Below are positions 10,365-22,200 of a stretch of 64,000 nucleotides of DNA, piece by piece. The notes beneath the pieces are model-generated. The model was not told the DNA's origin. It was given only the letters and a program-made list of their open reading frames with translations, and did no database searches. The translations under genes and the position numbers were made by a program. The DNA comes from Branchiostoma floridae (lineage: Eukaryota; Chordata; Leptocardii; Amphioxiformes; Branchiostomatidae), in contig NC_049982.1 in assembly GCF_000003815.2 (NCBI RefSeq), positions 9,118,717 through 9,182,716 on the forward strand, written 5' to 3'. Position 1 is the first letter of the stretch. Every line of letters begins with the position of its first letter.

Positions 10365-13300
10365 ATGGGCTGCTGTTCGGGTATCATCAGAGTGCTTCTC
10401 TTCATCTTCAACTTCGTGTTCTGGGTGAGTGCGACTACTTTATGGGGTCCCTTTAACATCAACGATCCGTCAGCAATGGTGGAAGGTTGTGGAAGTCCGA
10501 ATGTTCATTTGTCCAATTCACATACTTTTATTACTGTTAGTTTCGTCAGTTACTGTTAATTTGTTGTGACATATTGTTGCATGTTGTGTTGATTTTACAC
10601 AACTGCAATAAGCAAGGATAGATATTTAAGGGGAGTATGCTTGTCCTTTTCACTCTATTCCAAGAGAATGTTCCTGATTTTGGGATGTCGAAAGTCGAAC
10701 AGCATTTAAAGAATTTATAACATTGTAGTCGTCTGGTTATACATCGATGTTATCATCGTGTTTACGACATGAAATAATGAACGTATGATTCTCGTCATCG
10801 ATCCTACCAAGGTCCCATGAAGCTGTAACGACAGTAGCGCAGTGGGGATGTAAACGTTTTGCGGTATCTGCGCAACCCTGCAATGTTTACCTACCTGAGC
10901 CGTGGACAAAGTGATACCATGTGATTCTGCCAGTAGGATTATTTATCAACTGAGTCCTCTTTGTCGACGCTAGATGTTCGTTGAAATAGTTTTGAATTGG
11001 TTGGTCGCTGCGGAGGCCAACTGGAAGTGAAAACTGATTGTGTTGGTTTCAATTGGCCGAAATTATCTCAACGTTTATCATGACGTATGTCCGCCATGCA
11101 TGAAGCAGTGAACCCCCCTCCAACCCTCCACGAAAAACCAACGGTAAAAGAGCTCCACATGTAATAAATAGTAAGACAAGCTGGCATGTTTTATAAAGAT
11201 GGAAATATGTCTATATGCCTTTGAAAACAATCATTCTATTGTTGTTGTTTTTACTTTTCTATACCTGTTGCAGTAATTTGCATACATAACAGTAGCAACC
11301 GTTATTGTTTCGCAAGCACCTAACGATGAATTTGTTTGTATGAATGGATTGAAGTTCAAACATCGCTGATGGAACTTGGTCTAACTAGTTCCTATTTGTT
11401 TCTCAGCTGATAGGCCTTGCCCTGCTGGGTATCGGGATCTGGCTGCTGGTGGACCCTGCCAGTAAAGCTATCCAGAGTGTCCTGTCGTTCTATGGCATCG
11501 CGGTGTACATCATCATCGCGGCGGGGGCCATCACCACCGTGGTCGGCTTCCTGGGCTGCTGCGGGGCCTGCAAGGAGAGCAAGTGTCTACTCATCATGGT
11601 TAGTTATGTTTCAATACATCAAAATATATTCATTAGTCAGCTGGTGACAATGGATGATTTGAATAATATAGTATCAATCGCACCCAATGCAATGTAAATT
11701 TAGATAAAGGTTGTTTGTTCTTGGTACAGATTTGGTTATCACTAATATTAGAACTAATACTTTTATTAAGTGTCTCAAATTTTGTTTGATGTGATATCAA
11801 TACTAATTGAAACCTTACTGTTAAAGCTTTTCGATATGTTGACATTATTATACCTTGTACTTATTGGTACGTTTCTTAACCAATTGCAATAGACTACTTT
11901 ATCCACATATTCATTAGCATTGTGAAAGGGACCGTATGGTCAAACCCGATTGTTATAATGCACATGCTCATGGCGAAAGGATTTCACTAAAAATTAATGT
12001 TAAACGGCGTCCGACACAAAGCTTAAAAATCTTAAGAAACTGACTCAAACATTCAAACATTGGACATGCTATCGGTGTCAGACCACATTCATGACGGTTG
12101 TTTTTCTACTCTACAGTTCTCGATATTCCTCGGGATCATCTTCGCTGTGGAGGTCGCTGCTGGCATCGTGGCCATCGTCCAAAGAGGTTTGCTGTCGGAC
12201 CTGATTACTGACAGTTTTGCCGACATCTTAAATCAAGAGCCTGACTTGGAAAGCTTGACCGGAGCGGTCAAAGTCGGTGTCGTTGCCATGCAGGCCGGGG
12301 TAAGATATCATTCCAGTCATCGTTCTCTGGTCTGGCAGCATAGAATCACAGAAATATTTTGTACGTTACATGGTTAACGTCAACGAAGAGTCAAATATTA
12401 TTATTTTTACTTATACAATCTCAAACTTAGCACTTAGTTTTATGTGCACCCTCTATTGCAGGATAGTTCACTTTTGATAATCAACAATGGTATAGACATT
12501 CTATTATTATCTATACAACACCAGAAAATATTGTCATCTCTGAATTTGATCGAACTAGTTTACCATGTCACTGGATAGTGTTCTTTCCAAGCCTGATAAA
12601 ACAACTTGATAGCTTGCATATGACGCTACTGTTTTCGCTTGCTTCTGAAAGGTGTGTATCATACGATTGTCTGTGATGTTTTCAGCTCCAATGCTGTGGA
12701 CTTAATGCCACGAGTAACTGGGCAAACCCGCAACTTGAAGACAGCTGCAAATGCACCGGGCCTACGCAAGGTGAGTGCTTCTAGAAGAGACATGTACAGC
12801 TTGAGGTCAAAATATTTTAATGTTACGTACGTGGATAGAACGACCTACGTTCATGCGCAACGATTCAATCGATGGCAATGATAACCATGTAATTGATTGA
12901 ACAATGAATAAATATGAAAATCATATGAACATCGGAAGGATTTATCGGTAGGGATTTTGTGGTAGAATGGTAATGATTTTCACGAGTAAGGTTTAGACAC
13001 AATTTTTTTCTTCAAAGTGATTGGAAGGTGGTGAGGCAACGTTGTTTGGTAAGCAGTACGTACAAGAAAACAACAAGAAGTCCGCTGTCAATCATCATCG
13101 ACACAATGTGTCAAGGGATCAGTGGCAGTGACAATGCCATAAATGGACGATCAAAGTTTTCAACCACCATGTAACTATACATTGGTATCAAACTATACAT
13201 TTCACTTCACTTGTTTATTCAGGCGTTCCCACGGTTCCACCCGGCATCACGACTGGACCTACTACCGCAGCTCCGTCAACAACAAGCGTGGTGATGACAA

Positions 13301-14399
13301 CTTCTAACGGCTCCGTCCCTGTCGGACCTGGCGGTGGCGGTACAGGCGGTGGGAGTCAGGATCCGGACGCGTGTGTAGGAGGGCTGTACCAAGTAAGTGT
13401 GGCATACGTGTAGCATATGCGGATGTTACTTAGTCTCAAATCGAATCATTGACATTATTAATGTCATTTTCCCTCCACCTGTGCCGGTTTTGTCATGTTT
13501 TGTTGTTATTTAAGGCTAAAAAATTGCCTAAAATAAAAGATCAATTAAAATTTATAAATGAGAATTAAGTGCAGAAACACCGCAAGCCGTCTAATAACAA
13601 TATTATTTTTGATAGATATAACGAATGTAATAGCTTTAATTTAATTCAATCAATCATGACAACAATCAACCATGCAATACATGATAAATCATGCGATAAA
13701 TTGAATGGTATACCTTAATAAGATATACCATTTATCGTTCAAGCATGCTTATCACTGAAACTGTATGAGAAAGTGTTTGAAAAAGATATGATGTTTTAGC
13801 AGTTCATGGCCAAGACATCACAGTCAGATGAAATCGTGTAGACACCTTTGTACTGTTTGCTGTACACTGCTTACAATTTTGTTTCCTTCGTACTCCCTCA
13901 CAGCCATGCGAAGGCAAGCTGCAGACGTTCCTTGAAGACAACTTCCTGATTGTTGGCGTGGCGGCTCTGGTCTTCTCTGTTGTCCAGGTACGTAACTATG
14001 GCAACACTTAAAACGATATGGGAAATCATAAGATTAGATTTTAAATTGGTCATGTTTGATAATCATTTACGTGCGGCTACGATATGTAACTCATGCGTCA
14101 GCTGTCAACAGACAGCACCATGTACAAGCATTGTAAGCATTCCTTGATTCCTGTCAATAGGAATTCTGGAAAGTAGCCTAAGGCTATGAAGAAACAAAAT
14201 ATTGTTCTTTTTGAGGTATAAAATACCTGTCACTACCTGATAGATTAATAATTGTATATACATTTTGTGATTAAGCATGCATAGAAGCTCATCAAATAAA
14301 ACCCCTATAACTCTTCTTTTTTTACTCTTTCAGATCATTGGAATCTGCTTCTCCTGCATTGTTATTAAGAACGCAAACACCGACGTGGGGCCAGTTTAG
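10365..14399 (+). CDS. tetraspanin T3 with mucin-like EC2 insert (279 aa)
   Basis: Exons: 10365-10424, 11407-11598, 12117-12299, 12686-12770, 13223-13392, 13904-13987, 14334-14399. The start gives MGCCSGIIRV. TM2 ends GFLGCCGACKESK, and TM3 carries the usual Glu (AVEVAAG). The TM3 exon and EC2-start exon are fused (61 codons, exactly the 25+36 of T1/T2), an exact intron loss or absence. The CCG exon LQCCGLNATSNW has an N-glycosylation sequon and ends in phase 1. It joins an extra exon, about 57 codons including the split one, rich in Thr, Ser and Pro, then a GPGGGGTGGGS run before DACVGGLYQ. EC2 has six cysteines. The tail is KNANTDVGPV. The insert looks O-glycosylated and makes this the longest protein of the array. 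Confidence 0.93.
13223..13392 (+). other. mucin-like EC2 exon of T3
   Basis: Phase 1 at the start, phase 0 at the end. The peptide runs from a Thr/Pro/Ser-rich half (PTVPPGITTGPTTAAPSTTS and on) to a Gly-rich flexible half with an NGS sequon, then DPDACVG, which supplies an EC2 cysteine. Ordinary tetraspanins of the array have no such exon. The T4 equivalent is shortened to about 22 residues (19281-19345). Confidence 0.85.
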
Positions 14400-14990
14400 A
14401 GGCTGCCGGACGCAAGGATTTTACACCCAGGCTCTTCATTGAACAGGATATCTCCATTCTTCCATACGCTTTGTATAATATGTAACATTGATATTACTTA
14501 ACTTGCTATTTTTCTACCCAGAGATCTACTTCCGGTCATGTCTTACCGTTCTTTTACCTCTGGGAATTCGGAACTGATGATAATCAGTCAAAATAGTTTG
14601 GATTGATTTAGAATGGTTTGGATAATAATTGGATTGAATGTTACAAGTTGTGAATCTAGTATTTAATTTAGGTCATGGTAGAATTAACACATTAGTTTTA
14701 TGTACAAAAGCAATGTAGCTATGTAATTAGTATGTAAACTACGAGCTCTAGATTACCATCCTCTGCATTTATGATCACCTTCTCATGTTGTCATGTTCAG
14801 GGTTGTGATATACGTTATTTCATAGGTACATTATTTTTATCAATGTTGTTCCCCTAATGTCTGCTTGTTCACATTTGGACATAAAAAGTTGTCTTACAAG
14901 AGTTGAAATATGAGTGTACACTTTGTTGGTGTTATTTCTAATAAACAATAACAATTGAACATACATTTGTACTTGCTCTGTGCTCTGTTC

Positions 14991-15000
14991 AATAAATAAA
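14991..15000 (+). terminator. possible polyadenylation signals of T3
   Basis: AATAAATAAA gives two overlapping signals about 590 bases after the T3 stop. They are the nearest canonical signals I see, but the length of the 3' UTR makes the assignment uncertain. Confidence 0.4.
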
Positions 15001-15221
15001 TGATGGTTAAAACAAGACTTATATTTGACACGGGCATGAAGCGTTGGCCATGTCTGATCTGCTTAATATGGAAACAGGCACATTTTATGGTAACATATAC
15101 ATACGTTATTGTTCTGTTATTGCCCAACTTTGCACATATCGATTTCTTCAATTAAGGATAGCACAAAAAACATGCCACCGTGTGTCGGTATCACTTGGAC
15201 TTTGTTTTGAGAACTGGTGAT

Positions 15222-15346
15222 CACCGTTCAGCTGCCGGGTCGTCTATAGGTCGACCTGGAGAACGATTTATCTTTTGTGACCGTGTCACTGATTAACTCG
15301 TGAATAAGTAAGGTACCGCTGTGTTTGTCATGACTGCCGGGCATCG
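15222..15346 (+). repeat. 3' flank of T3, shared with T4 (copy 1)
   Basis: Closely matches 20722-20856, including TAAGTAAGGTACCGCTGTGT and CACTGATTAAC. It sits about 820 bases after T3, while its partner sits about 460 bases after T4, so the duplicated unit includes downstream non-coding DNA. Confidence 0.8.
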
Positions 15347-15413
15347 TAATCTCCAAGCAGATTTTAAGGGCCTAAATCGTGACGGTTTTTAACGGGCAAT
15401 AAAGAAGATACTA

Positions 15414-15710
15414 ATGATTATCCGTATAATTTTGGCAATCATTTTTCTGTTACACGTTGTCCTCGCTTTCCGCAAAGTTCTGAGGAAGATGACTGACAGA
15501 CATCGAAACGTCAGCAGGTACGAGGAAGACTGGTTGTGTAAAAGATGTCCCATGATCTACAAACTTGACGAAATTATTTTCGGATCATGTTCGCATGTTC
15601 TAGAAGACAAACAACAGGTTTGTGAATATGGTGAATTGATTGCTGGAGTTCAAATGAGGACCGCTAGGAGAAACGTTCCGTCACCTCTACTTCATTTTGT
15701 ATTCACATAA
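15414..15710 (+). other. 98-codon open frame of unknown status
   Basis: Starts ATG with a hydrophobic stretch (IIRIILAIIFLLHVVLAF) that looks like a signal peptide or anchor, then a basic segment and six cysteines. I recognise no family. Its 3' part (15637-15693) is also found at 22207-22265 outside any open frame, so at least that end is duplicated non-coding DNA. It also spans a hammerhead-like CTGAGGA...CGAAAC motif at 15480-15509. More likely chance or repeat than a gene. Confidence 0.2.
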
Positions 15711-15900
15711 TGCACATGTGACCCACCTTTGGGGCTTTTTTAAATCTCTTTCCTGAGGTTGTTAATTGGGCAATTAAAATACTACCATTAATGGCATAGA
15801 AATGAGTAAGAATGAAGATATGTGAAAGTAGATTTATATCTAGCAAGTTCGAAAGTAACTACATGAAATTAAAGAAGTGCACCTGTATAACATTGATGTA

Positions 15901-15960
15901 AATGATTGTTCATTTTCCAATAAATGTTGAAACCTTTGTACCAATACCCCTTGTGCGTCG
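15901..15960 (+). repeat. 5' edge of T3/T4 segmental duplication, copy 2
   Basis: Partner of 10061-10118; see that entry. Sequence between here and 16175 keeps scattered matches to the T3 upstream region, such as CAAACACATC and GTCACCATGG. Confidence 0.7.
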
Positions 15961-16030
15961 TCTCCTAATAAATCCTAGATGATACTCTGACCGAAGTTAA
16001 CGCAAATCAAACACATCTAGTAGAGTCACC

Positions 16031-16174
16031 ATGGAAATCTGCAAACAACTTGACCTGTGGCGTCGGCTTGGAACAGAGGATGTTTGCTATTTTTCACAAG
16101 GTTCCTTTGGCCTAGTGAGGAACAACGTTGCATTTCTGTCACAATCTTTGTCGAGTCTACTTTATATACACAAC
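16031..16174 (+). other. in-frame upstream extension of T4
   Basis: A TCACCATGG start opens a frame that runs 48 codons without a stop straight into the T4 ATG at 16175. The first residues, MEICKQLD, correspond to the closed T3 upstream ORF MDICKQIDP. If used it would add a hydrophilic N-terminus before TM1. I favour an opened upstream ORF over a real extension, because all other paralogues start at the MGCC/MAEG/MADG position. Confidence 0.4.
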
Positions 16175-17689
16175 ATGGGCTGCTGTTCTGGTATCATCAG
16201 ATTACTGCTCTTTATCTTCAACTTTGTGTTCTGGGTGAGTTTTACTTCATGTAATCGTTTCTAACATCTGTCAGCAGTTATGGAAAGGTTGAGTCACACA
16301 CACATATTTATATCCCTGTACTAACTCAAAATAGATTGACAAAAAAAGACAAAACCGTGAGGCTTGCATCCTACCTTTTCAATTTCATCCAAAGAGTATT
16401 TAAATTTGACAAAGATTATTTAGGACGAAAAGATTTTTAACTGTTTAGTACGCTCTAACATGCTGTTCTAATTTCGGGTCTTGGGCTGCCGAACTCAACA
16501 GTGACGTCAGCTCAGCCAGCAGTTGCCCAATAGGAGACTTGAACTTGGTACCTTTTACCTACTAGTTGATAGGCCTTGCCCTGCTGGGCATCGGGATCTG
16601 GCTGCTGGTGGACCCTGTCAGTAAGGCTATCCAGGGTGTCCTGTCGTTCTATGGCATCGCGGTGTACATCATCATCGCGGCGGGGGCCATCACCACCGTG
16701 GTCGGCTTCCTGGGCTGCTGCGGGGCCTGCAAGGAGAGCAAGTGTCTACTCATCATGGAAAATATATAAATAATATGTAGATAGATATATGAATTCATAA
16801 ACGTTTATAATTTTTGAAACGCATTGTATACATGTAACGTTATAGTAGTATTATTGCACGTGATCCGAGAAAAGACACTATTCTATTCGTACCATATATC
16901 ACAAAGGCAAAAACACAAGGACATTCTTAATAGATTGCACATTGACACTTTTTTCATTGGAATGATTTGGATATTACAAAAGGAAACACCTTGTCCTAGA
17001 TAAAATTCTGGTTAACGTTGGCACCACGGTCACTTTGTCAGCATATGTCCCAAGCCTTTGAAGTTGGAAATGGACAAAGTTACTAAACTATTTTCACCAA
17101 ATACGCCATATTTAGCATCAAAGTCGTTTTCTCCCTTCGCAGTTTTCGATATTCCTCGGGATCATCTTTGCCATAGAGGTCGCTGCTGGCATCGTGGCCA
17201 TCGTCCAAAGGCGTTCGCTGAAAGAACTGATGACGGAAAGTTTTACAGACATCTTGACAAAGTCGCCAGCACTGGAAAACACACCGCGACGGATCCGGAG
17301 GGGACTCGAAGCCATGCAGATCGGGGTCAGCTGTTTTAGTTGTTGTTGTGATACCCCGCTGTCACATTACATACGTATTTCGCGATCGCAGGAAGGTCGG
17401 CAAATTTTAAGATCTTCAGAGGGTCTTGCGTATTTGTCGCCCCAACACTGTCCCTGTCACATTTAAGCGAGGCTCGTGCGATGGACGGTGAATACATCTA
17501 TGATAATGAACCTCGCATGACCTCTTGCACGCGGACAAGGTAACACAAAACGTGAAATTTTAACCAATGAATGGAATGCGCGGGCATAATAGAAATGTTA
17601 CAAGAAAGGAAAGTGTGTCACAAAGCCAGCCTACATACTATCACAGGGGCCACAATGTCAGAATTGCCCTCACATTTCCAGAAATTCAA

Positions 17690-18100
17690 TATTTGTAAAC
17701 GAACGGAAGTCGAGCGAACGTCGCCCAAACGTCGGCCGAATGACGGGCGTTCGCCATCCGATTTGCGCTCGATGATTAATAAGTAGGTCTGTGCTCGCCT
17801 ATCGGTCTTCAATTGTTGGATTGACGCACGACTATCAATCGAATGTCGACCGATACCCTTGCGAGGTACGCACGATTTGCACGCACGATCTGCGACTCGG
17901 TAACGAGCTCTGCTATCTCAGAAATCTCCTGCGACTTGTCGCTAATGTTAAGAACATGTTTCGCTGTACCGCGACCATCGTACGACCCCTGAAAATCGCC
18001 GGCGATCCCTAAAAATCGCAAAATGATCGTGAGTACACCGGACGTCTTACTCACGAAAATGTCATTTAGAGCTCGTAGACTAGTCTTCCGATCGATTTTC
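17690..18100. repeat. CG-rich insert in T4 intron 3
   Basis: This stretch is richer in CG dinucleotides than its surroundings and full of short inverted motifs (ATCGTACGAC, GTCGACCGATA, CTATCGGTC). T3 intron 3 has nothing like it and is much shorter (386 bases against 1430), so this looks like an insertion after duplication. I cannot define its ends or class. Confidence 0.4.
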
Positions 18101-18469
18101 GCCTAATGTGAGGGGGGGTATAACCACGCTTCAATGTAACTAAGCAGTGCGCTAATGAAATATCGCAATAACCCGCTCTTAATGACGTATCCACCATGTC
18201 AATAGAAACAAACAACAATGTATGTAAGTTGAATTAAGTTAGCCAGTGTACCATTATGTGGATTTTTATGTACATGTACGTTGTATAAGATTCGAGTGAA
18301 ACGTGTTCACAGACAATTGATTTTCAAGGTCGTCGGTAACAGTTTTGCCTTTTCACCCCGGTTGATTCCTGTCCTAAAAAGATTTCACCTTCACTTTTTT
18401 TGTTTTCCAGCACAGGACACTCAGGTCCTTGAGCATGTCATTCAGTCAAGCCTGTGATATTGTACCAAC

Positions 18470-18600
18470 ACATGTAATTATACAACATCAAACACATAAC
18501 AACATCACACATATAGACAATTGCACAATATTTGTACAAACACACTACAATGTCACATATATACACGATTACATAATATATAAGCAAATAAAGACGCACT
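18470..18600. repeat. degenerate tandem repeat in T4 intron 3
   Basis: Two to three diverged copies of a unit near 48 bases, built on ACAACATCACACATATA..ACAATTGCACAATAT, within an A/C-rich run. Not present in T3. Confidence 0.4.
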
Positions 18601-20721
18601 AACTAATAGCAAAGGAAAGTACAATGGTGAGGTTGTTGAAACACCGTGTTTAAAGGCTTCCAGACCAATGTTTTTCCAAGTTAAGGGTGCACATTTTGTA
18701 TGGAAGTCCTCAATTTGTGATGGAAATGTAATCGTGTCACTCTAGCTTGCTTAAGCTTAAATGCTGTGGACTCAATGCCGCATCGAACTGGCAATTCCCA
18801 GAATCGGCCCAGGGATGCCTCTGCACCGGAACGAGAGGTTTGTGCATTTTATTAGGAAACATATGATTTATCGTACACTATGTTTACGAGTAAGAACTGG
18901 ATGTAAGAGAAAAATAGCGAGAAATTGAACGGAGCGGTGGAGTTCATTATGACAGATCACTATGTAATGAAGAACTTTGTACATTTTATTTTACTAATCA
19001 TGGATTTACAACTAACGCAAGTCTTTTCATATTGTCTCATTACACAATTTTCACAAAACTTATCCCTAGTTATGTATATCAGGAAGCGAGCAAAGAAATG
19101 ATTGCGACAACATATTGTCACATGTACGTGTGAAACAACGAGAAAAAGATTGTTTGATCATCACACGGTTAGGGGTGGATACAAAATTGACACAATTGTA
19201 AATCGCAGAAATGGGTTAGGATCGACTTGGCTATTGTGATAACTGATACGGCCCAGTCTCCAACAGTTTCTTCTAAACAGGTGACCATGGTGGTGTCTCG
19301 ACTGGAACTCTGGATCCGGATTCCTGTGTAGGGCTTTTTTACCAGGTATGGGTCCGATTTTCAGTGATTTCTTGTGGATAAATTTGAGTGTTCAATTCTT
19401 GCCTCAAGGTGACATTTCTACTTCTTTCTAGTTATCACCCAAAGCACAATCTCAGAATCATATGTACAGTTGTCTTTACTAAAATGTCTTCTTAACACGG
19501 AAACTGAACAATGTATGATATAAAGATGAAGATACATTAGCATTAGAATATTTTAATCAGCCATGGGCCTCCTTGGTTCTACTCATTGCTTTCTTGTTGT
19601 ACTTCAATTATATATGTTTGACTAAAATAATGCCTTTAATAAATGCTTCGATGGTTTAAAACCAATCTGATGTGCCGTACATGTTGAAGTCACGACGTCT
19701 GAGTCAATTCGTAACTTAAGGTATGTAACAAATGTAACATTGTTTTTTGCGACAGTTTGCTGATGAGCACTTATCTTATTTTGCCGCAGCCATGCAGCAT
19801 CAAGCTTATACGTTTCCTTAAAAGAAAACTCCTGATTGTTGGTGTGTCGGCTCTGGCATTCTCCGTCGTTCAGGTTCGTAAATATGGCAACACACTGTAT
19901 ACTTTTCAGAAATGACATACCGCATTTTGAATAAGTAGAAATTGAGATTTTAAAATGAGATTATAACGCCAAAGTCCTCTGGGGTAGTGAATAGAAAATC
20001 TATCTAATCACGGATAACAGCACGGATAGACAACGTGGCCAAAGGTAGTCTGACCGTCTGTGTATCTTTATCCATTTCTTTCGTCCTCTTCAAGTTAGGT
20101 TTTGAATTTCAATGGTGGAGACAAAACGTTTCCATATGAACATGCGCACTTTGCAACCTAACGATGCTTACTGTTTATTTATCACTATTTCGCAGATCAT
20201 TGGAATCTGCTTCTCCTGTATTGTCATCAAGAACAGAAACGATGTGGATCCAGTTTAGAGGAACACCATACACACTACTACTCTGACAGCTAGCAACAAC
20301 CATGTACATTAAAGAGAATGTATTCTATTCGCCCATAAACATGGTGCATGTAACATTGATCTTACTTATACTTGCTATTTTTCTACTGTGAGATTTACTT
20401 CGAAATTCTTGTTTTGGCTTACATTTCTTGAACTCTAAGAACTGATAATATAATGTTTTATTGCAATAACAATGAATTTGATAATAACAAATGATTGTTG
20501 ACTTGAATTTGGAATCACGAGATGGAAATCCATGTGGTCATGCTATTCTATAGACGTATATGATCAGAGCATCCTTCTCAAGCGTTATAATCGTTTTCAT
20601 AAATGCTAACATAAAGTGGGAAGAAAGCAACTTTCCTTGTGAATGATTTGTGAGTTGTGACAGTGGTAACTTATTGTAAATATCCAATTCAGTTTTCTTT
20701 GATACATTTCCTCTGTACGAA

Positions 20722-20856
20722 CACCGTTCAGCTGTCGAGTCGTCTGTAGTTCGGTCTCACCGCTGACCTAAAGAACAATTTATCTTTTGTGACACTGTCA
20801 CTGATTAACGCGTGGATAAGTAAGGTACCGCTGTGTTTGTCACGACTGCCGGGCAA
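20722..20856 (+). repeat. 3' flank of T4, shared with T3 (copy 2)
   Basis: Partner of 15222-15346. It contains a short additional segment after GTCTGTAG relative to copy 1. Confidence 0.8.
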
Positions 20857-21499
20857 CGTTCATTTGAAGTGGAGCCACCAGACGTTACCATGCTCACTGT
20901 TCCAGGATGCATTCATACATGGATATACTTGACAATCGTACATGGTACAATGCATGGCAACTAATACTAAAAGGCAAGTCTATCCTACATTTAAAAGTCC
21001 AAAACATTGTATATGAGTTACAGACACGGAATTAGAGTTACATCTTATTCTTAGCCATGCATGGATAATTTGGTCTCGCTTCACACAGTACAATGGGCCG
21101 GAATATGTAGCTGTATATATAGTGCGTTGGTATCACCTTCTTTCAGTGATCTTTCGCAAATACGTGACAAAATGTTTAGTAAAATGTTGCTCGTGCGGCA
21201 ACACTACAGCTACATTCCCTATCGTGCAATTAAGTCAATCTTCAAGCAGATGTAGAGAAGGGAATTTGTGAAGTCTTCTCCCAGAACAGCCGCCAGGTTT
21301 GAAAACTTTACAATTCCCACACAACATGTCTTTTGGGATTACAATAACGTTACGCATATGATACCACTACATCTTTACAATGTGTAAACAACATACATTT
21401 TGCGTGCTGTATACGCAACTAGCTAACACGTTTACATGCAGACGAGAATAATGATAAAACACTTCCTTGCTGCAGTCTTTAAAACAACCGCTTGGTGCT

Positions 21500-22200
21500 G
21501 CTATTGTTGGGAGACCAAATAGCATGAAAATCCGTTCTCAGATTCTCAAGTTATATGCTGTTGGCATGGATTTATGAACTTTCCTCATTAATTATGCAAA
21601 TTAGCTGTTTATTTGCATAATTAGTATTACATTATGTAAGTCATCACTCATTCCATCTACATACAAAAAATCATAATGATCCATCAAGGCGTTATCGAAT
21701 TATTCTCGTCCAAAGTTTGAAAGGAAATCGGTAACTGCAGTTCCAATAAAGCCGCTAGGGGGCCCAAATTCACAGCACTTACTCTCTGCCCCAAGGGCTA
21801 TCTACCGCTCAAAAACAAGAACTGTGCAAGAACAAGAAGTGTCAAAATTAAAAGTTTTGCTGCAGTACCTTAGGCAGCCACTAGGGGGCCCATTATCGAA
21901 GTTGACCTTCGTTTTCCTGACCACCACCCACATACCAAATACCATCAGGATCCATTGAAGGGTTCTTGAGTTATGCTGTTTACAAGAAAGCGGAGCACAC
22001 GTTTGGCCTGCTATCTCCCTGACGGAAAAAGGCTACGCCAACCATTTTCAAACACGACCTTCGTGTTCGCAACCGCTACTCATATACCAAATATCATTAA
22101 CATCCATGCTCAGCTTCTCGAGTAATATGCTGTTGACCTACATATAGGGACACAAGATGAGACCTTAACCAAAAATATAACCTTCTAGGCGAAGGTAAAA
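21500..22200. repeat. decayed interspersed repeat with internal units
   Basis: Three or four diverged units each read roughly ACCAAATATCAT..GATCCAT..TTCTCGAGTTATGCTGTT, some with GCCRCTAGGGGGCCC between them. It splits the two T4 3'-flank blocks that are only about 300 bases apart after T3, so it looks inserted after the T3/T4 duplication. Confidence 0.5.

Larger units (their letters stand above)
14400..16174. other. T3 3' region and spacer to T4
   Basis: Contains overlapping AATAAA signals at 14991-15000, and a block at 15222-15346 repeated after T4. A 98-codon open frame at 15414-15710 is described separately, and the T4 upstream copy begins at 15901. No independent gene is convincing. Confidence 0.55.
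16175..20258 (+). pseudogene. tetraspanin T4, T3 tandem copy with lost splice donor
   Basis: Exons by homology to T3: 16175-16234, 16566-16757, 17143-17325, 18756-18837, 19281-19345, 19790-19873, 20196-20258. Joined they would give 242 aa with no stop. However, exon 2 is followed by GAAAAT instead of GT, and I see no usable donor before an in-frame TAA nine bases on. Without that donor the transcript would encode only about 87 residues: TM1, small loop and TM2. Other donors are weak (GTCAGC, GTTTGT, GTTCGT). The mucin-like EC2 insert is cut to about 22 residues and the CCG-exon glycosylation sequon is lost. The TM3/EC2-start exons are fused as in T3. It may be a young pseudogene, a gene with unusual splicing, or a carrier of an assembly or allele error. 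Confidence 0.75.
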
